64,000 nucleotides of DNA from Burkholderiales bacterium GJ-E10 (GCA_000828975.1 AP014683.1:821520-885519); one strand, 5' to 3'; shown: positions 19,046 through 31,202, counted from the stretch's first letter. Numbers and translations are program-made. Notes: generated from the sequence alone by a model not told the origin.

Positions 19046-20371
19046 TCAATCGTTCACGACGGACGGACCGCCCAGCATCTCGGGGACGACGAGCGTGACG
19101 CCGTTGCTCGTGACTTCGAACCGCTCGCGATCCTGTTCGGGGTTCACGCCGACCTGCAATCCATCCGGCAGACGGCAGCCGCGCTCGATGATGGCGCGCT
19201 TGAGCACGACGTTGCGGCCGATTTCGACGTCCGGCAGCACGACCGAATCCTCGACGTGGGAATAGCTGTGGACGTAAACGTTGGAGAACAGCAGGGACCG
19301 TTTCACGGTCGAGCCGCTCATGATGCAGCCGCCCGACACCAGCGAATCGATGGCGGCACCGCGCCGGCCTTCGTCGTCGAACACGAATTTCGCCGGCGGA
19401 AGCTGCTCCTGGTAGGTCCAGATGGGCCAGTTCCGGTCATACAGGTTGAGGTCGGGCGTCACCCGGGTGAGTTCCATGTTGGCTTCCCAGTATGCGTCGA
19501 GCGTCCCGACGTCGCGCCAATAGGGGCGACCGTCGTTCATGTTCACGCAGCTGTCCGAGAAGCGGTGCGCCTGCACGCGGTACCCTCGCTCCAGGATGTG
19601 CGGAATGATGTCCTTGCCGAAGTCGTGGGAGGACCGGTGGTCCATGCTGTCGCGCGTGAGCTGCTCGTAGAGGAATTCGGCATTGAACACGTAGATGCCC
19701 ATGCTGGCGAGCGCCGTTCCCGGCCGCCCGGGGATGGATGCGGGATGCTCGGGCTTTTCATGGAACGCCGTCACGCGCATATCCTCGTCGACTGCCATCA
19801 CGCCGAAGGCGCGCGCCTCGTCCACCGGAACCTCCACGCATGCGACCGTGATGTCGGCGTACTTCGCGACATGGTCGTGCAGCAGGCGGTTGTAGTCCAT
19901 CTTGTAGACGTGGTCGGCCGCGAGCACGAGGATGAGCTCGGGCGCATGCTCGCGCAGCAGCGAGAGGTTCTGGTACACCGCGTCGGCCGTACCCTTGTAC
20001 CAGTCGCTGCTGATGTTCTGCTGTGCCGGCAGCAGTTCGACGAATTCGTGAAAACGCCCGTCCAGGAACGACCAGCCGCGCTGGACGTGGCGGATCAGGC
20101 TCTGGGCCTTGTATTGGGTGCATACGCCGATGCGGCGGATGCCCGAATTGACGCAGTTCGACAGGGGGAAATCGATGATGCGGAACTTGCCGGCGAAGGG
20201 CACCGCCGGCTTGGCCCGCCAGTCGGTCAGGCGGCCGAGGCGCGATCCGCGCCCGCCGGCGAGGATCATCGCCATCGTCGTCCGGGAAAGCCGTACTCCC
20301 GTCGGCGGCTCGATGTCATATGCGCTTTGCCCTTGCACTGCTTTGTCCGGAAATCCTGCGGTGTCCGTCAC
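19046..20371 (-). CDS. glgC: glucose-1-phosphate adenylyltransferase (ADP-glucose pyrophosphorylase)
   Basis: This enzyme makes ADP-glucose and PPi from glucose-1-phosphate and ATP, the committed step of glycogen synthesis. It has 441 residues, with the N-terminal nucleotidyltransferase signature [20 protein letters not shown], the effector/substrate block [15 protein letters not shown], and a C-terminal left-handed beta-helix with hexapeptide-like repeats. It starts at a GTG (20371) with AAGGAG 7-8 bases upstream. It is divergent from glgA across a 96-base gap containing an inverted repeat and is followed by the GH57 gene in the same operon. Allosteric control by glycolytic intermediates is usual in the family. 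Confidence 0.95.
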   Translation of the reverse strand: MTDTAGFPDKAVQGQSAYDIEPPTGVRLSRTTMAMILAGGRGSRLGRLTDWRAKPAVPFAGKFRIIDFPLSNCVNSGIRRIGVCTQYKAQSLIRHVQRGWSFLDGRFHEFVELLPAQQNISSDWYKGTADAVYQNLSLLREHAPELILVLAADHVYKMDYNRLLHDHVAKYADITVACVEVPVDEARAFGVMAVDEDMRVTAFHEKPEHPASIPGRPGTALASMGIYVFNAEFLYEQLTRDSMDHRSSHDFGKDIIPHILERGYRVQAHRFSDSCVNMNDGRPYWRDVGTLDAYWEANMELTRVTPDLNLYDRNWPIWTYQEQLPPAKFVFDDEGRRGAAIDSLVSGGCIMSGSTVKRSLLFSNVYVHSYSHVEDSVVLPDVEIGRNVVLKRAIIERGCRLPDGLQVGVNPEQDRERFEVTSNGVTLVVPEMLGGPSVVND

Positions 20372-20399
20372 AGCGTTTCTCCTTCGGGATCTCGGTGTC

Positions 20400-20423
20400 C
20401 CGGTTGGCTGTTATCCTAACCGG
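20400..20423. promoter_or_regulatory. inverted repeat in the glgC/glgA divergent region (possible operator)
   Basis: CCGGTT and AACCGG are separated by 12 bases (GGCTGTTATCCT) in the 96-base gap between two divergent glycogen genes. The placement suits a regulator that controls both promoters. No regulator is identified, and a match of this length could occur by chance. Confidence 0.3.
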
Positions 20424-20467
20424 AAAGTGGGTTCGATAGCGGGGCAATCGCAGTCTCTTGGACACGA

Positions 20468-21985
20468 ATGACGACCATGTCAAAAAGATTTCATCCGAAG
20501 GTCCTGTTCGTTGCCTCCGAAATCGCGCCGTGGATCAAGACGGGCGGTCTTGCCGACGTCGCCGGAGCCCTGCCGCACGCGTTGCACGAACTCGGCGTCG
20601 ACGTGCGTGTGCTGGTGCCGGCATATCCCGCGCTCGTGCGTGCGCTGGCCGCGGCACCGCGGGTTGTCGCGGAGATTCCGCCGGTCGGCGCGCTGCCACC
20701 GGCGCGTTTGCTGCGTGTGCCCGCCGTCGGTCCGGACGGAACGCATGCCCCGGGGATGTTGCTCGTCGACTGTCCGGCGCTGTATGACCGCTCGGGAAAC
20801 CCGTACCTTGGTGCGGACGGCAAGGACTGGCCGGACAACGATCTGCGCTTCGGCCAGCTGTCCCGGGTCGCGGCGCTGCTGGGGACCGATGCCAGCCCCC
20901 TGGCGTCGTCCGCATCGACGCCCTGGCGGCCGGACGTGATCCATTGCAACGATTGGCAATCGGCGCTTGCGCCGGTGTACCTGGCGCAGGAACGCGGGGC
21001 GCACGCCGCGAGCGTGATGACCGTGCACAACCTTGCCTATCAAGGACTGTTCCCGATGGCGCGGGCGGCAGCGCTTGCGCTGGCACCCGAGAGCGTCACG
21101 ATCGACCGCGCGGAGTACTACGGCCAGATCTCGTTTCTCAAGGGCGGCCTCGCCTGCGCCAATGCGATCACGACCGTGAGCCCGACGTACGCCCGCGAAA
21201 TTCGCGGCGAAGCACTGGGGTTCGGCCTGCAGGGCCTGCTGTCGATGCGCGCGGCGGCGCTCCACGGGATCCTGAACGGGATCGATACCGCGTATTGGAA
21301 TCCGGCGACCGATCCGTACCTGGCGCAGCATTACGACGCCGATACGGTGGTGGCCGGCAAGGCGGCGAACAAGCGCGCGCTGCAGGCGGAACTCGGCCTG
21401 CCGGTCGATGAAGCCGTCCCGGTGCTCGGGACGGTCGGGCGTCTCGTCGCGCAGAAGGGATTCGACCTGATCGTCGACGCGGCGGAGGCGATCCTCGCGA
21501 CGGGGGCGCAGATCGTGCTGCAGGGCACGGGAGACGCGGCGATCGAAGCCCGCCTGCAGGCCCTCGCGCAGAGATACCCCGATCGTGTCGCGGTGCGGAT
21601 CGCGTTCGACGAGCGCATCGCGCATCGCATCGAAGCGGGTTCGGACATGTTCCTCATGCCCTCGCGCTTCGAACCCTGCGGCATGAACCAGATGTACAGT
21701 CAGCGCTACGGCACCTTGCCGATCGTCTGCCGCACCGGCGGACTCGCCGATTCGGTGACCGATTGCACGCCGGAGACGCTGGCCGACGGCAGCGCGACCG
21801 GGTTCGTGTTCCATCCGCCGTCGGCCGAGGCGCTTGCCGAGGCGGCCGGCCGCGCGATCGCGCACTACCGAAGCCCCGCCGCATGGCGGACGATGCAGCG
21901 TGCCGCGATGGCGCGCGATTTCAGCTGGACGGCGAGTGCCAGGCGGTATGTCGAGGTGTATCGGGCGGCGATGGGGATGCCGTGA
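20468..21985 (+). CDS. glgA: glycogen synthase, ADP-glucose dependent (GT5)
   Basis: This enzyme elongates alpha-1,4-glucan from ADP-glucose. It has 505 residues. The ADP-glucose-binding KTGGL is at residues 24-28, followed by LADVAGALP. The C-terminal half of the GT-B fold has [14 protein letters not shown] and the catalytic-site region [18 protein letters not shown]. The ATG at 20468 has a poor Shine-Dalgarno sequence; Met4 (20477) is an alternative start. It is transcribed away from glgC and converges on the efflux-channel gene. Confidence 0.95.
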   Translation: MTTMSKRFHPKVLFVASEIAPWIKTGGLADVAGALPHALHELGVDVRVLVPAYPALVRALAAAPRVVAEIPPVGALPPARLLRVPAVGPDGTHAPGMLLVDCPALYDRSGNPYLGADGKDWPDNDLRFGQLSRVAALLGTDASPLASSASTPWRPDVIHCNDWQSALAPVYLAQERGAHAASVMTVHNLAYQGLFPMARAAALALAPESVTIDRAEYYGQISFLKGGLACANAITTVSPTYAREIRGEALGFGLQGLLSMRAAALHGILNGIDTAYWNPATDPYLAQHYDADTVVAGKAANKRALQAELGLPVDEAVPVLGTVGRLVAQKGFDLIVDAAEAILATGAQIVLQGTGDAAIEARLQALAQRYPDRVAVRIAFDERIAHRIEAGSDMFLMPSRFEPCGMNQMYSQRYGTLPIVCRTGGLADSVTDCTPETLADGSATGFVFHPPSAEALAEAAGRAIAHYRSPAAWRTMQRAAMARDFSWTASARRYVEVYRAAMGMP

Positions 21986-22111
21986 CCGTGGCTGGGAGTC
22001 TGTGCGGCGCGATGGATCGATGTGCGATTGTCGCGATGGCGTTTGCACCACGCCGGCGAGCGGTGGCTGCACCCCGCCCGGCCGGCTGCGCGGTGGTCGC
22101 CCCTGCGGAGC

Positions 22112-22169
22112 GACTGCGCTGCGCAGTCCGCGGGCGCACGACCGAACTCGCTGCGCGGCCTGCGGCCGC
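22112..22169. terminator. two tandem hairpins between convergent glgA and the efflux-channel gene
   Basis: In the 219-base convergent gap, GACTGCGC and GCGCAGTC form an 8-bp palindrome around one base (22112-22128), and GCGGCC-TGC-GGCCGC follows at 22155-22169. Both are very GC-rich without T-runs. They may act as bidirectional terminators. No gene is supported in this gap. Confidence 0.35.
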
Positions 22170-22204
22170 TGCGCTCGGACGGGTCCCGGTTGTCGCGATG
22201 CTGG

Positions 22205-23611
22205 TTATTCTGCAGGGCGGTTCCAGTCGCCGCCGAGGGCGGCGACGAGTCCGATCGATGCCGCAAGCCGTCGGCCGCGGATGTTGAGCGCGGTGATCCG
22301 GTTCGTGAGCATCGCCGTGCGGGCGGTGAGCACGTCGAGATATCCCGCCGTGCCGTTGCGGTACTGATTGGTCGTCATGCGCACCGCATCCACGGCATCG
22401 TCGACCGCGGCGCCCTCCATCACGGCTTCTTCCTGGAGCACGCGCTGCGCGACCAGGGCATCCTCGACGTTCTGCAGGGCCGACAACACCGTTTGACGGT
22501 AGGTTGCAACGGCGGCTTCGTAGCCGTCGATGGCCTGCTGCTTGAGCGCGGAGCGCGCGCCGCCGTCGAAGATCGTTTGGGCAAGGGCCGGTCCGAGTGC
22601 CCAGAACCGGGCCGGAATCGCGAAGAGGTTCAGGGTGCCGGGGGCACGGTATCCCCCCCGGGCCGACAGCGTCACGGTGGGGTAGAACGCCGCCTGCGCG
22701 ACGCCGATCTGCGCGTTTGCCGCAGCGGCAAGCCGTTCGGCACTGGCCACGTCCGGCCGTCGTTGCAGCAGCGCCCCGGGAACTTCCCGGGGAATCGGCG
22801 GCGGCGCCGGAATGGTCGGGCGCGGCGCGATGGCGAACTCGGCGGGCGCCTTTCCGGTCAGCACCGCGATGGCATGCTCCAATTGGGCGCGCTGGATGCC
22901 GACGTCGATGGCTTGCGCGCCGGCTTGTTCGAGTTGGACCTGTGCCTGGGTGACCTCGATGCGTCCCGCCACGCCGCTGCGGTATCGGTGCTGCGCGATT
23001 TGCAGCAATTGCCGGTCGGCCCGCACGGCATCCTGGAGCAGGCGCCGTTGTTCGTCGGCAACCCGTAGCGCGAAATAGTCGGTCGCCAGGGTCGCCTGCA
23101 GGCTCAGCATGGCGGCACCCAAGGTATCGGCGCTCGATTCGGCATTGGCCCGGGCTTCCTCGATGCTGCGCCGGACCGCTCCCCACAGGTCCGGCACCCA
23201 CGATGCCGACACCGAGACCGAGCGGAAGGTCTGCGGCGGCAGCGGAACCCCGATGGCGGGGTTGGCAAGGCGTTGCCCGTAGGCGCGCGCGGAAACGATC
23301 GGAAACAGCGACGCGACGTTCTGGTCCACGACGGCAAGCGCTTGGCGGTAGTGCGCATCCGCCGCGATGATGCTCTGATTTGCCCGGGCCGCCTGCGTCT
23401 CCAGGCGATCGAGATCCGGATCGTGGAACATCTTCCACCAGGCTCCCCGTCGCGTCCGGTCGGCGGGCTGCGCGATCCGCCATCCCGGAGGGGCTTCCTT
23501 GTATGCCGTCGGCACCGCGATCGTGGGCCGCACGTAATCCGGGCCGACCATGCACGCCGATGCGAGCAGGCTGGTCGAGACGATGATGCTGTGGGAAAGG
23601 AGTCGTTTCAT
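22205..23611 (-). CDS. outer-membrane efflux channel lipoprotein (OprM/NodT family)
   Basis: This TolC-like channel subunit has 468 residues and is the last gene of the mdt operon. The N-terminus ends in the lipobox LLASAC (Cys20), so it should be a lipoprotein anchored in the outer membrane. The mature start GPDYVRPTIAVPTAYKE is typical of OprM/NodT proteins. Two outer-membrane-efflux repeats with long Ala-rich helices follow. It begins 30 bases after the stop of the inner-membrane pump gene upstream, so one mRNA can encode a complete tripartite pump. Confidence 0.92.
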   Translation of the reverse strand: MKRLLSHSIIVSTSLLASACMVGPDYVRPTIAVPTAYKEAPPGWRIAQPADRTRRGAWWKMFHDPDLDRLETQAARANQSIIAADAHYRQALAVVDQNVASLFPIVSARAYGQRLANPAIGVPLPPQTFRSVSVSASWVPDLWGAVRRSIEEARANAESSADTLGAAMLSLQATLATDYFALRVADEQRRLLQDAVRADRQLLQIAQHRYRSGVAGRIEVTQAQVQLEQAGAQAIDVGIQRAQLEHAIAVLTGKAPAEFAIAPRPTIPAPPPIPREVPGALLQRRPDVASAERLAAAANAQIGVAQAAFYPTVTLSARGGYRAPGTLNLFAIPARFWALGPALAQTIFDGGARSALKQQAIDGYEAAVATYRQTVLSALQNVEDALVAQRVLQEEAVMEGAAVDDAVDAVRMTTNQYRNGTAGYLDVLTARTAMLTNRITALNIRGRRLAASIGLVAALGGDWNRPAE

Positions 23612-23641
23612 GTCGTGTTGCCTTGCGCTCGAAGGCCCGCG

Positions 23642-26600
23642 TCAGAGGCCCGGAATCCGCTGCCCCCCGGAGGGACCGGAGTCGCGATGCCGCAGGCGCA
23701 GAAGGCGGATCCGCAGCCGGTCCAGGGTCAGATACACCACGGGGGTCGTGTAGAGGGTGAGAACCTGGCTGAACAGCAGCCCGCCGACGATTGCGATCCC
23801 GAGCGGCTGGCGCAACTCGGCTCCGTCGCCCCCTCCCAGCGCAAGCGGCATGGCACCGAACAGCGCGGCAGTGGTGGTCATCATGATCGGCCGCAGGCGG
23901 TGGAGGCACGCGCGCCGGATCGCTTCGCGCGGGTCGAGACGGTCGCGCCGTTCGAGATCGATCGCGACGTCGACCATCATGATGGCGTTCTTCATGACGA
24001 TGCCGATCAGCAGAATCACGCCGATGAAGGCGATCACGGTCATCGGGATGCGAAACACCATCATTGCCAGCATCGCGCCGATGCTTGCCGAGGGCAGCGT
24101 CGACAGGATGGTGATCGGATGGGTCAGGCTCTCATAGAGGATTCCCAGGACGATGTACACCGCGAACAGGGCCAGCAAGCCGAGCAGAGGCTCGGCGGCG
24201 AGCGAGTTCCGGAAGAGCTTCGCAGTCCCCTGGAATCCGCCGTGGATCGTCGCCGGGACACCGATGCGGGCCATGGTGCGATCGATCGCCGCGGCCGCAG
24301 TGCCGAGCGAGACGCCCGGCGCGAGATTGAACGATATGGTCGTTGCCATGAACGAGCCCTGGTGATTGACCACCAGCGGAGCGTCCCGGGTCTCCCAGCG
24401 GGCGAACGCCTGCAGCGGAATCGGCGACCCCGTGGGCCCGATCAGGTTCAACGCGACGAGCGACGCGGAATCCTGCAGAAACCGCGGGTCGGCCTCCTCG
24501 ACGACGTGATATTGATTGCGTGGCGCGAAGATCGTCGACACCTGCCGCTGGCCGAACGCATCGTCGAGGGTCGTGTCGACCTGGCTCATCGTCAGCCCGA
24601 GGCGGGAGAGCGAATCCCGGTCGACCGTGATCGCCGTTCCCAATCCGCGATCCTGGGCATCCGAATTGACGTCCACGAGTTCGGGTAGGCGTGAAAGCGC
24701 TTGCCGGATTCGTGCGCCCCAGGTCTGCAGGTCGTCGAGATTGTCGCTCTCCAGCGTGTACTGGTACTCCGCATTGCTGGGTCGCCCGCCGAAATGCAGA
24801 TCCCGCGCCGGCTGGAGGTACAGCGTCGCGCCGGGGACCTTGGCAAGCCGGCTCCGCAGGCGGTCGATGACCGCTTCCGGCGAAATCTCGCCGCGCTCGC
24901 GGAACGGCTTGAGGATGGCAAACACGAATCCGCTGTTCGCCTCGTCGCCGCCGGTGAAGCCGTTGACGCGCGCCACCGCCGGGTCCGACTGGACGATTGC
25001 CATGAACCGGTCGAGCTTGCGCGTCATCGACTGGAACGAGATGCTCTGGTCGCCCTGGACTTTGCCCTTGATCAGCCCGATATCCTCGGCGGGGAGGAAT
25101 CCCTTGGGAATCGCGATGTAGAGCGAGATGTTGGCGGCGACCGTGGCGGCGAGAATGAGCAGGGTGATGCGGGGATGGCGCAGGGCGGCGTCGAGCGATC
25201 GTTCGTAGGCGATCGAAGCCCGGCTTCCGATCGCCCGGGTCCCGTTCGAGGCGGAACGCGCCACCCGGATCCATGCGTTGCGCAGCCCGCGGATCGCGGA
25301 GCCGCCCCCCGCGCCGCTCGTGGGACGTCGAGCCCGATCGGCGCCGGCCGCTCCCGGACGCAGCAGCACTGCGCACAGCATTGGCGTCGTGGTCAGCGAG
25401 ATGGCCAGCGAAATCAGGATGGAGACCGACAGCGTCACGGCGAATTCGCGGAAGATCCGCCCGATCAGTCCGTCCATCGCCAGGATCGGAATGAAGACCG
25501 CGATGAGGGAGAGGCTCATCGACAGCACCGTGAACCCGACTTTCCGCACGCCGCGCAGCGCCGCCAGACGGACGGCGTCGCGGCGGCGGTCGAGGGCGAA
25601 TGCGTTGCCCGCCGGAATGGTGCCGGATCGTCCCGGTTCCGCGAGATCCCCGGGAATTTCCTCGAGGTGCCGTACGATGTTCTCCAGCACGACGATGACG
25701 TCGTCGACGACGAATCCGGTGGCAATGGCCAGGGCCATGAGCGTGAGATTGTTCAGGCTGTACCCGAGGAGCTTCATCGCGGCGAACGATCCGACGAGGG
25801 ACACCGGAATCGCCACCGCGGGAATCCAGATCGCGCGGGCGCTGCGGAGAAACGCGAAGACGACGAGGATCACGAGCAGCACGGCGAGGAGGAGCGATCG
25901 GCTGGCCTCGTGCAGGGAGGCCCGGATCGTCGATGTCCGGTCCATGTCGACGTTCAGGTCGATGGCCGACGGAATCGATGCCCGCAGACGGGGAAGCAGG
26001 GCGTTTACGCGACCGACGGTGTCGAGGATGTTGGCGCCGGGCTGACGGTAGATCAGAAGAAGAACGGATGGCCGGCCGTTGGTGGCGCCGGCATTGCGGA
26101 TGTTTTCCACCGAGTCGTGCACGGTTGCCACGTCTCCGATGCGTACCGGTCGGTCGCCGCGGTACGCAACGATCAATCGGCGATAGGCCGCGGCCGTGGT
26201 GGTCTGGTCATTGGCTCCGATCAACCACGATCTGCCGCCGGTCTCGATGATTCCCTTCGGGCTGTCGACATTCGCGGCCGCGACCGCGGCATGGACGGAT
26301 TCCAGGGAAATTCCCATGCGCGCGAGCTTTTCGATGTCGACGTCGATGCGCACGGCCGGAAGCGCGCTGCCGTTGATCCGGACCTGTCCCACGCCGGAAA
26401 CCTGTGCGATCCGCTGGGCGAGCACGGTCGACGCCGCGTCATACATCTGGCCGCGCGTCATGCTGCGGGAAGTCAGGGACAGGATCATCACCGGCGCGTT
26501 TGCCGGGTTGACCTTCCAGTACTTCGGATTGACCGGCATCGGCGGAAGCACGGCACGTGCCGCATTGATCGCAGCCTGGACGTCCCGCGCGGCGCCGTCG

Positions 26601-26902
26601 ATGTCGCGGTGCAGGTCGAACTGCAGGCTGATGCGGGTCATGCCGAGCGAGTTGACGGACGTCATCTCGTCCACGCCGGCGATCAGTCCGAGCTTGCGTT
26701 CCAGCGGGGTTGCCACCGTGGATGCCATCGTTTCCGGGCTCGCGCCGGGCAGCACCGCCTGGACGAGGATCGTCGGGAAGTCGATCTGCGGCAAGGGCGA
26801 TACGGGAATCGTCTCCAGGCCGAGAACCCCCGCAAGGGCGATCGCGATCGTGATCAGCGTCGTGGCGACCGGCCGGGCGATGAATGGCGCGGACAGATTC
26901 AT
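23642..26902 (-). CDS. mdtC: RND multidrug efflux permease, MdtC-like, with two extra loops
   Basis: This inner-membrane proton-driven pump has 1086 residues, longer than the usual 1025-1040. It starts [19 protein letters not shown] and has the membrane-helix-4 motif [13 protein letters not shown] with the proton-relay Asp pair. Two insertions explain the length. About 25 residues ([18 protein letters not shown]...) follow HLE just after helix 4. About 40 residues ([16 protein letters not shown]...) lie before the second half of the protein. Its ATG overlaps the mdtB stop (ATGA), and the MdtB/MdtC pair probably forms a mixed trimer as in E. coli MdtABC. The substrates are unknown. Confidence 0.92.
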   Translation of the reverse strand: MNLSAPFIARPVATTLITIAIALAGVLGLETIPVSPLPQIDFPTILVQAVLPGASPETMASTVATPLERKLGLIAGVDEMTSVNSLGMTRISLQFDLHRDIDGAARDVQAAINAARAVLPPMPVNPKYWKVNPANAPVMILSLTSRSMTRGQMYDAASTVLAQRIAQVSGVGQVRINGSALPAVRIDVDIEKLARMGISLESVHAAVAAANVDSPKGIIETGGRSWLIGANDQTTTAAAYRRLIVAYRGDRPVRIGDVATVHDSVENIRNAGATNGRPSVLLLIYRQPGANILDTVGRVNALLPRLRASIPSAIDLNVDMDRTSTIRASLHEASRSLLLAVLLVILVVFAFLRSARAIWIPAVAIPVSLVGSFAAMKLLGYSLNNLTLMALAIATGFVVDDVIVVLENIVRHLEEIPGDLAEPGRSGTIPAGNAFALDRRRDAVRLAALRGVRKVGFTVLSMSLSLIAVFIPILAMDGLIGRIFREFAVTLSVSILISLAISLTTTPMLCAVLLRPGAAGADRARRPTSGAGGGSAIRGLRNAWIRVARSASNGTRAIGSRASIAYERSLDAALRHPRITLLILAATVAANISLYIAIPKGFLPAEDIGLIKGKVQGDQSISFQSMTRKLDRFMAIVQSDPAVARVNGFTGGDEANSGFVFAILKPFRERGEISPEAVIDRLRSRLAKVPGATLYLQPARDLHFGGRPSNAEYQYTLESDNLDDLQTWGARIRQALSRLPELVDVNSDAQDRGLGTAITVDRDSLSRLGLTMSQVDTTLDDAFGQRQVSTIFAPRNQYHVVEEADPRFLQDSASLVALNLIGPTGSPIPLQAFARWETRDAPLVVNHQGSFMATTISFNLAPGVSLGTAAAAIDRTMARIGVPATIHGGFQGTAKLFRNSLAAEPLLGLLALFAVYIVLGILYESLTHPITILSTLPSASIGAMLAMMVFRIPMTVIAFIGVILLIGIVMKNAIMMVDVAIDLERRDRLDPREAIRRACLHRLRPIMMTTTAALFGAMPLALGGGDGAELRQPLGIAIVGGLLFSQVLTLYTTPVVYLTLDRLRIRLLRLRHRDSGPSGGQRIPGL

Positions 26903-29900
26903 CGTGCGCTTCGCCAGCGTTGCGCCACGCGTTCGAACGCCAGGTAGATCACTGGCGTCGTGTACAGCGTCAGGATCTGGCTGACCACGAGCCCGCCGAC
27001 GATGGTCAGGCCCAGGGGGTGCCGAAGTTCGGATCCGACGCCCGTTCCCAGCATCAGCGGCAGCGCGCCGAACAGCGCGGCCGTGGTGGTCATCATGATC
27101 GGCCGGAACCGCAGGACGCAGGCTTCGAGGATCGCTTCGGGCGCGGACTTTCCGCCCTTGCGCTGCGCTTCCAGCGCGAAATCGATCATCAGGATGGCGT
27201 TCTTCTTGACGATCCCGATCAGCAGGATGATGCCGATGACGGCGATGATGTCGAGATCCGACCCGGTAAGCCGCAGGGCAAGCAAGGCGCCGATTCCCGC
27301 CGACGGCAAGGTGGAAAGAATGGTCACCGGGTGCACGAAACTTTCATAGAGAATGCCGAGGACGAGATACATCGTGACCACCGCGGCCACGATCAGCAGG
27401 CGCTCGGATCCGAGCGCGGTGCCGAACGCCCGGGCCGCCCCCTGGAAGCGGGCGTGGATGCTCAGCGGCATTCCCAGGCTGTGCCGGACGCGCTCGATCG
27501 CGTCGATCGCCTTGTCCAGCGATACGCCGGGGCGGAGGTTGAACGACACGTCGGCAGCGGGGAACTGGCCCAGGTGCACCATCATCAGCGGCGTGGTGCG
27601 CTGGACCAGGTGGGCGATGGCCGAGATCGGAATCTGCTGGCCGGCGGTGTTCGGTACATACACCCGATCGAGGAGGGGCGGGCCGTCGGTGCCGTTGCGC
27701 TCCGGAAGATCCGCATCGAGAACCACCCGGTACTGGTTCGACTGGGTGTAGATCGTCGAGACGAGCCGCTGGCCGAACGCGTCGTACAGGACGTTGTCGA
27801 CGGCGGACAGGGTCACTCCCACCCGGGACGCCGAATCGCGGTCGACCTGGACGTATGCCAACGAGCCGCGATCCGCGCTGTCGTCGCTGACGTCTTCGAT
27901 CTCGGGGAGCGCGCGCAGCCGTTCGACCAGTTTCGGAACCCACTCCCGCAGCACTGCATGGTGGGGCGCATCGAGCGACATCTGGTATTGCGCGCGCGCA
28001 ATGCGGTCCTCGAGCGTGAGGTCCTGGACCGGCTGCAGATATGCGCGGATGCCGGAAATCCGGGCGGCGCGCTGTCGCAGCCGGGTGAGGACCGTCGCGA
28101 TGTCGTCGCGTGCGCCGCGGGCCTTGAGGTTGATGAGGATGCGGCCGCTGTTGAGCGTCGGATTGACGCCGTCGATGCCGATCAGCGACGATGCCGAAGC
28201 GACGGCCGGATCGGCGAGGAGGGCGGCGGCAAGGGCACGCTGGCGGTCTTCCATCGCCGAAAACGCGATCGACTGCGGCGCGACCGTGATGGCCTGGATC
28301 GCCCCGGTGTCCTGCGTCGGCAGCAATCCCTTCGGGGCGGATACGTAGAGCGCGACGGCCAGCAGCAGGCTGCCGCCCGCCACGACAAGGGTCAGGCCCT
28401 GGTGCGCGAGAACCCCGATCAACGTCCGCTTGTACGCCGCGAGCAGGCGGTCGAACGCCCGGACGAAGAGGCGCTGGATCGCCGTGCCCGCCGTGCCGGG
28501 ATCGGGCGGCTGTCGCCGGAGCAGTCGTGCGCTCATCATCGGGGTGAGCGTGAGCGAAACCACGGCGGAAAGGAGGATCGCCACGGCGAGGGTGATCGCG
28601 AACTCCCGGAAAAGCCTGCCCAGGACGTCGCGCATGAAGAGCAGGGGGATCAGCACGGCGATGAGCGACACCGTGAGCGAAATGATGGTGAAGCCGATCT
28701 GGCCGGCGCCCTTGAGTGCCGCCTGCATCGGCTCGTCGCCTTCCTCGATGTGCCGGGCGATGTTTTCGATCATGACGATGGCGTCGTCGACCACGAAGCC
28801 CGTGGCGATGGTCAGCGCCATGAGCGTCAGGTTGTTGATTCCGAATCCCGCGAGGTACATGACCCCGAAGGTGCCGGCGATCGAGAGCGGCACCGCGATG
28901 GCCGGGATGATCGTCGCGGCGGTGCTGCGCAGGAACAGGAAGATCGCCAGGACCACCAGCGCGATGGCCAGGACGAGTTCGATCTGGACGTCGCGCACGG
29001 AAGCGCGGATCGTGACCGTGCGGTCGGTGAGCGGCACGATCCGGACCGATTGCGGCAGGGATGCACGCAGCCGCGGAAGCATCGCCCGGATGCGGTCCGC
29101 CACCTCGATCACGTTGGCACCCGGCTGACGCTGGACATCGAGCACGATCGCCGGGGTGTCGCCGGCCCATGCCGCAAGACGGACGTCTTCGGCGCCGTCG
29201 GCGACGCCGGCCACGTCGGCAAGGCGGATGGCGGCGCCGTTGCGGTAGGCGATGACCATCCCGCGATAGTCGGCGGCCGAACGCAGCTGGTCGTTGGTCG
29301 ATATGGTGGTGGAGCGCAGCGGGCCGTCGAATCCGCCCTTGGCGAGGTTGACGTTTTGCGATGCGATGGCATTGCGCACGTCTTCCAGCGACAGTCCCGC
29401 CGCGGCGAGTGCGCGCGGGTCGACGGTGACGCGCACCGCCGGCTTGCCGCCGCCCCCGATGGTCACCAGTCCGACCCCCGCGATCTGGGAGATCTTTTGC
29501 GCCACGCGCGTGTCGGCCAGATCTTCGAGCGCAGGAATCGGGAGCGTCGTGGAAGTGATCGCCAGCGCGATCACCGGGGGATCGGCGGGGTTGACCTTGC
29601 TGTAGGTCGGCGGCGCCGGCAGGTCCGCGGGCAGGAACGTATAGGCGGCATTGATCGCGGCCTGCACCTCCTGTTCCGCGGTGTCGAGGGGGAGGCGCAG
29701 ATCGAATCGCAGCGTAACGGTCGATGACCCGGTCGAGCTTGCGGACCACATCTGGGACAGCCCCGGCATCTGCCCGAATTGGCGTTCGAGCGGAGCAGTG
29801 ATCGCGGACGTGACCACGGCGGGCGCCGCGCCCGGGTACCGGGTGGTGACCTGGATCGTGGGGTAGTCGATCTGCGGCAGCGCGGATCGCGGCAGGAGCC

Positions 29901-29988
29901 GGTATGCCACCAGTCCTGCCAGGATCAACGCCAGCATCAGCAGCGACGTGGCGACGGGGCGCAATATGAAAATGCGCGACGGATTCAC
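26899..29988 (-). CDS. mdtB: RND multidrug efflux permease, MdtB-like
   Basis: This 1029-residue protein starts [18 protein letters not shown] from a GTG at 29988; TAAGG lies about 6 bases upstream and overlaps the mdtA stop. The RND permease features include [18 protein letters not shown], the proton-relay motif [13 protein letters not shown] in helix 4, and the helix-11/12 block [19 protein letters not shown]. The frame stays open upstream for another kilobase inside mdtA, but the family alignment begins here. It overlaps mdtC by four bases. It acts with the adaptor MdtA and the channel encoded at 22.2-23.6 kb. Confidence 0.93.
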   Translation of the reverse strand: MNPSRIFILRPVATSLLMLALILAGLVAYRLLPRSALPQIDYPTIQVTTRYPGAAPAVVTSAITAPLERQFGQMPGLSQMWSASSTGSSTVTLRFDLRLPLDTAEQEVQAAINAAYTFLPADLPAPPTYSKVNPADPPVIALAITSTTLPIPALEDLADTRVAQKISQIAGVGLVTIGGGGKPAVRVTVDPRALAAAGLSLEDVRNAIASQNVNLAKGGFDGPLRSTTISTNDQLRSAADYRGMVIAYRNGAAIRLADVAGVADGAEDVRLAAWAGDTPAIVLDVQRQPGANVIEVADRIRAMLPRLRASLPQSVRIVPLTDRTVTIRASVRDVQIELVLAIALVVLAIFLFLRSTAATIIPAIAVPLSIAGTFGVMYLAGFGINNLTLMALTIATGFVVDDAIVMIENIARHIEEGDEPMQAALKGAGQIGFTIISLTVSLIAVLIPLLFMRDVLGRLFREFAITLAVAILLSAVVSLTLTPMMSARLLRRQPPDPGTAGTAIQRLFVRAFDRLLAAYKRTLIGVLAHQGLTLVVAGGSLLLAVALYVSAPKGLLPTQDTGAIQAITVAPQSIAFSAMEDRQRALAAALLADPAVASASSLIGIDGVNPTLNSGRILINLKARGARDDIATVLTRLRQRAARISGIRAYLQPVQDLTLEDRIARAQYQMSLDAPHHAVLREWVPKLVERLRALPEIEDVSDDSADRGSLAYVQVDRDSASRVGVTLSAVDNVLYDAFGQRLVSTIYTQSNQYRVVLDADLPERNGTDGPPLLDRVYVPNTAGQQIPISAIAHLVQRTTPLMMVHLGQFPAADVSFNLRPGVSLDKAIDAIERVRHSLGMPLSIHARFQGAARAFGTALGSERLLIVAAVVTMYLVLGILYESFVHPVTILSTLPSAGIGALLALRLTGSDLDIIAVIGIILLIGIVKKNAILMIDFALEAQRKGGKSAPEAILEACVLRFRPIMMTTTAALFGALPLMLGTGVGSELRHPLGLTIVGGLVVSQILTLYTTPVIYLAFERVAQRWRSAR

Positions 29989-29996
29989 GTTGGACC

Positions 29997-31202
29997 TTAC
30001 TTGTTGACGATTTCGACCTTGGCGCCGTTTCGCAGCCGGTCGATCCCTTCGATCACCACCTTGTCGCCGAGCGCCAGTCCGTCCACGACCTGGATCCGGC
30101 CATCGTCGGTGATTCCGAACCGGGGCGTGCGGATCGCGACGGTGTCGTCGGGAAGAACCTGGTAGACGTAGGCGCCGGGCGCACCGTGCTGTACGGCCGC
30201 GGTCGGGATGCTCCGCGCATCGCGGATGGTCTCGAGTTCGAGGCGGACGCTGACGAACTGTCCCGGGAACAGCATCTGGTCGTGATTGGCGAAGGAGGCC
30301 TTGAGCTTGATGGTCCCGGTCGTCGGATCGATCTGGCTGTCCGTTGCCGTCAGTACGCCTCGCGCGAGGAGCGCCGAGCCGTCGCGGCCATATGCCTCGA
30401 CGGGCATCGTCTGGCCGGCGCGCATCCGTTGCAACACGGCAGGGAGATCGTCCTGCGGTATCGCAAACGTGACGTCGATCGGCTGCACCTGGGTCAGCAC
30501 CACGATGCCGGTTGCGTCGCCCGGATGCACGACGTTGCCGGGGTCGACCTGGCGCAACCCCACCCGGCCGCTGACCGGCGCCGTGATCCGCGCGTAACCG
30601 AGGTTGAGTTGCGCAATCCGGATCTGCGCCAGGTCCGCGCGAAGCGTGCCGCCGAGTTGGCGAACCAGGGCGTTCTGCGTGTCGAATTGCTGCCGCGGAA
30701 TCGAATCCTCGGCCACCAGGCGTCGGTATCGCGCGAGATCGCGGCGCGCTTCCTGGAGCTGGGCGTCGTCGCGCTCGAACTGGGCTTTGGCATTGGCCAG
30801 CGCCGCCGCAAAGGGGCGAGGATCCACCTGCGCGAGCAGGTCCCCGGCATGCACCAGTTGTCCTTCCCGAAACGGCATGCGGAGGAGCCGGCCGTCGACC
30901 AGCGTGCGCACCACGATGGTCCTGCGCGCGGTCACCGTACCGAGCTCGCTCAGCGTGCGTCGCATGGGCCATGCGGCGACGGGTTGGACCGTCACCGCGA
31001 CGCGATGTGGAGACCTGGCGGCCTTGCCCGCATCAGAAGCGGCATGCGTCGCGATGGATGTGCCCGGGGAGCCGGAGCACGCGGAAATCATGCCGGTGCC
31101 GGCGGCGAACGCAAGCACGATGGGCCACGGATGGAATGTCTGCGGACGTCCCCGCGCGGACGCGCCGCCGCTTGCCGGAGCGCGATCATCGAGTTTCTTC
31201 AT
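29997..31202 (-). CDS. mdtA: RND efflux periplasmic adaptor (membrane fusion protein), MdtA-like
   Basis: This 401-residue adaptor is the first gene of the pump operon. An N-terminal hydrophobic stretch ends in the lipobox-like ISAC (Cys42), suggesting a lipid-anchored protein. The cytoplasmic lead is long (about 25 residues), so a non-lipoprotein signal or later start is possible. The typical order follows: barrel-sandwich half ([33 protein letters not shown]), a coiled-coil hairpin with [19 protein letters not shown], then [22 protein letters not shown]. Eight bases separate it from mdtB. Confidence 0.92.
   Translation of the reverse strand: MKKLDDRAPASGGASARGRPQTFHPWPIVLAFAAGTGMISACSGSPGTSIATHAASDAGKAARSPHRVAVTVQPVAAWPMRRTLSELGTVTARRTIVVRTLVDGRLLRMPFREGQLVHAGDLLAQVDPRPFAAALANAKAQFERDDAQLQEARRDLARYRRLVAEDSIPRQQFDTQNALVRQLGGTLRADLAQIRIAQLNLGYARITAPVSGRVGLRQVDPGNVVHPGDATGIVVLTQVQPIDVTFAIPQDDLPAVLQRMRAGQTMPVEAYGRDGSALLARGVLTATDSQIDPTTGTIKLKASFANHDQMLFPGQFVSVRLELETIRDARSIPTAAVQHGAPGAYVYQVLPDDTVAIRTPRFGITDDGRIQVVDGLALGDKVVIEGIDRLRNGAKVEIVNK

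Noticed and set aside
24701..29727. Long open frames on the plus strand across the mdt genes
   Set aside because: They are by-products of high GC in the opposite-strand coding sequence. Their translations are Arg/Asp/Gly-rich without domains, and the reverse strand encodes clear RND pumps.
29989..30972. An N-terminal extension of MdtB reaching into mdtA
   Set aside because: The frame is open, but family similarity starts at MNPSRIF and a ribosome-binding site precedes that GTG; the upstream part is antisense-free overlap with mdtA coding in another frame.
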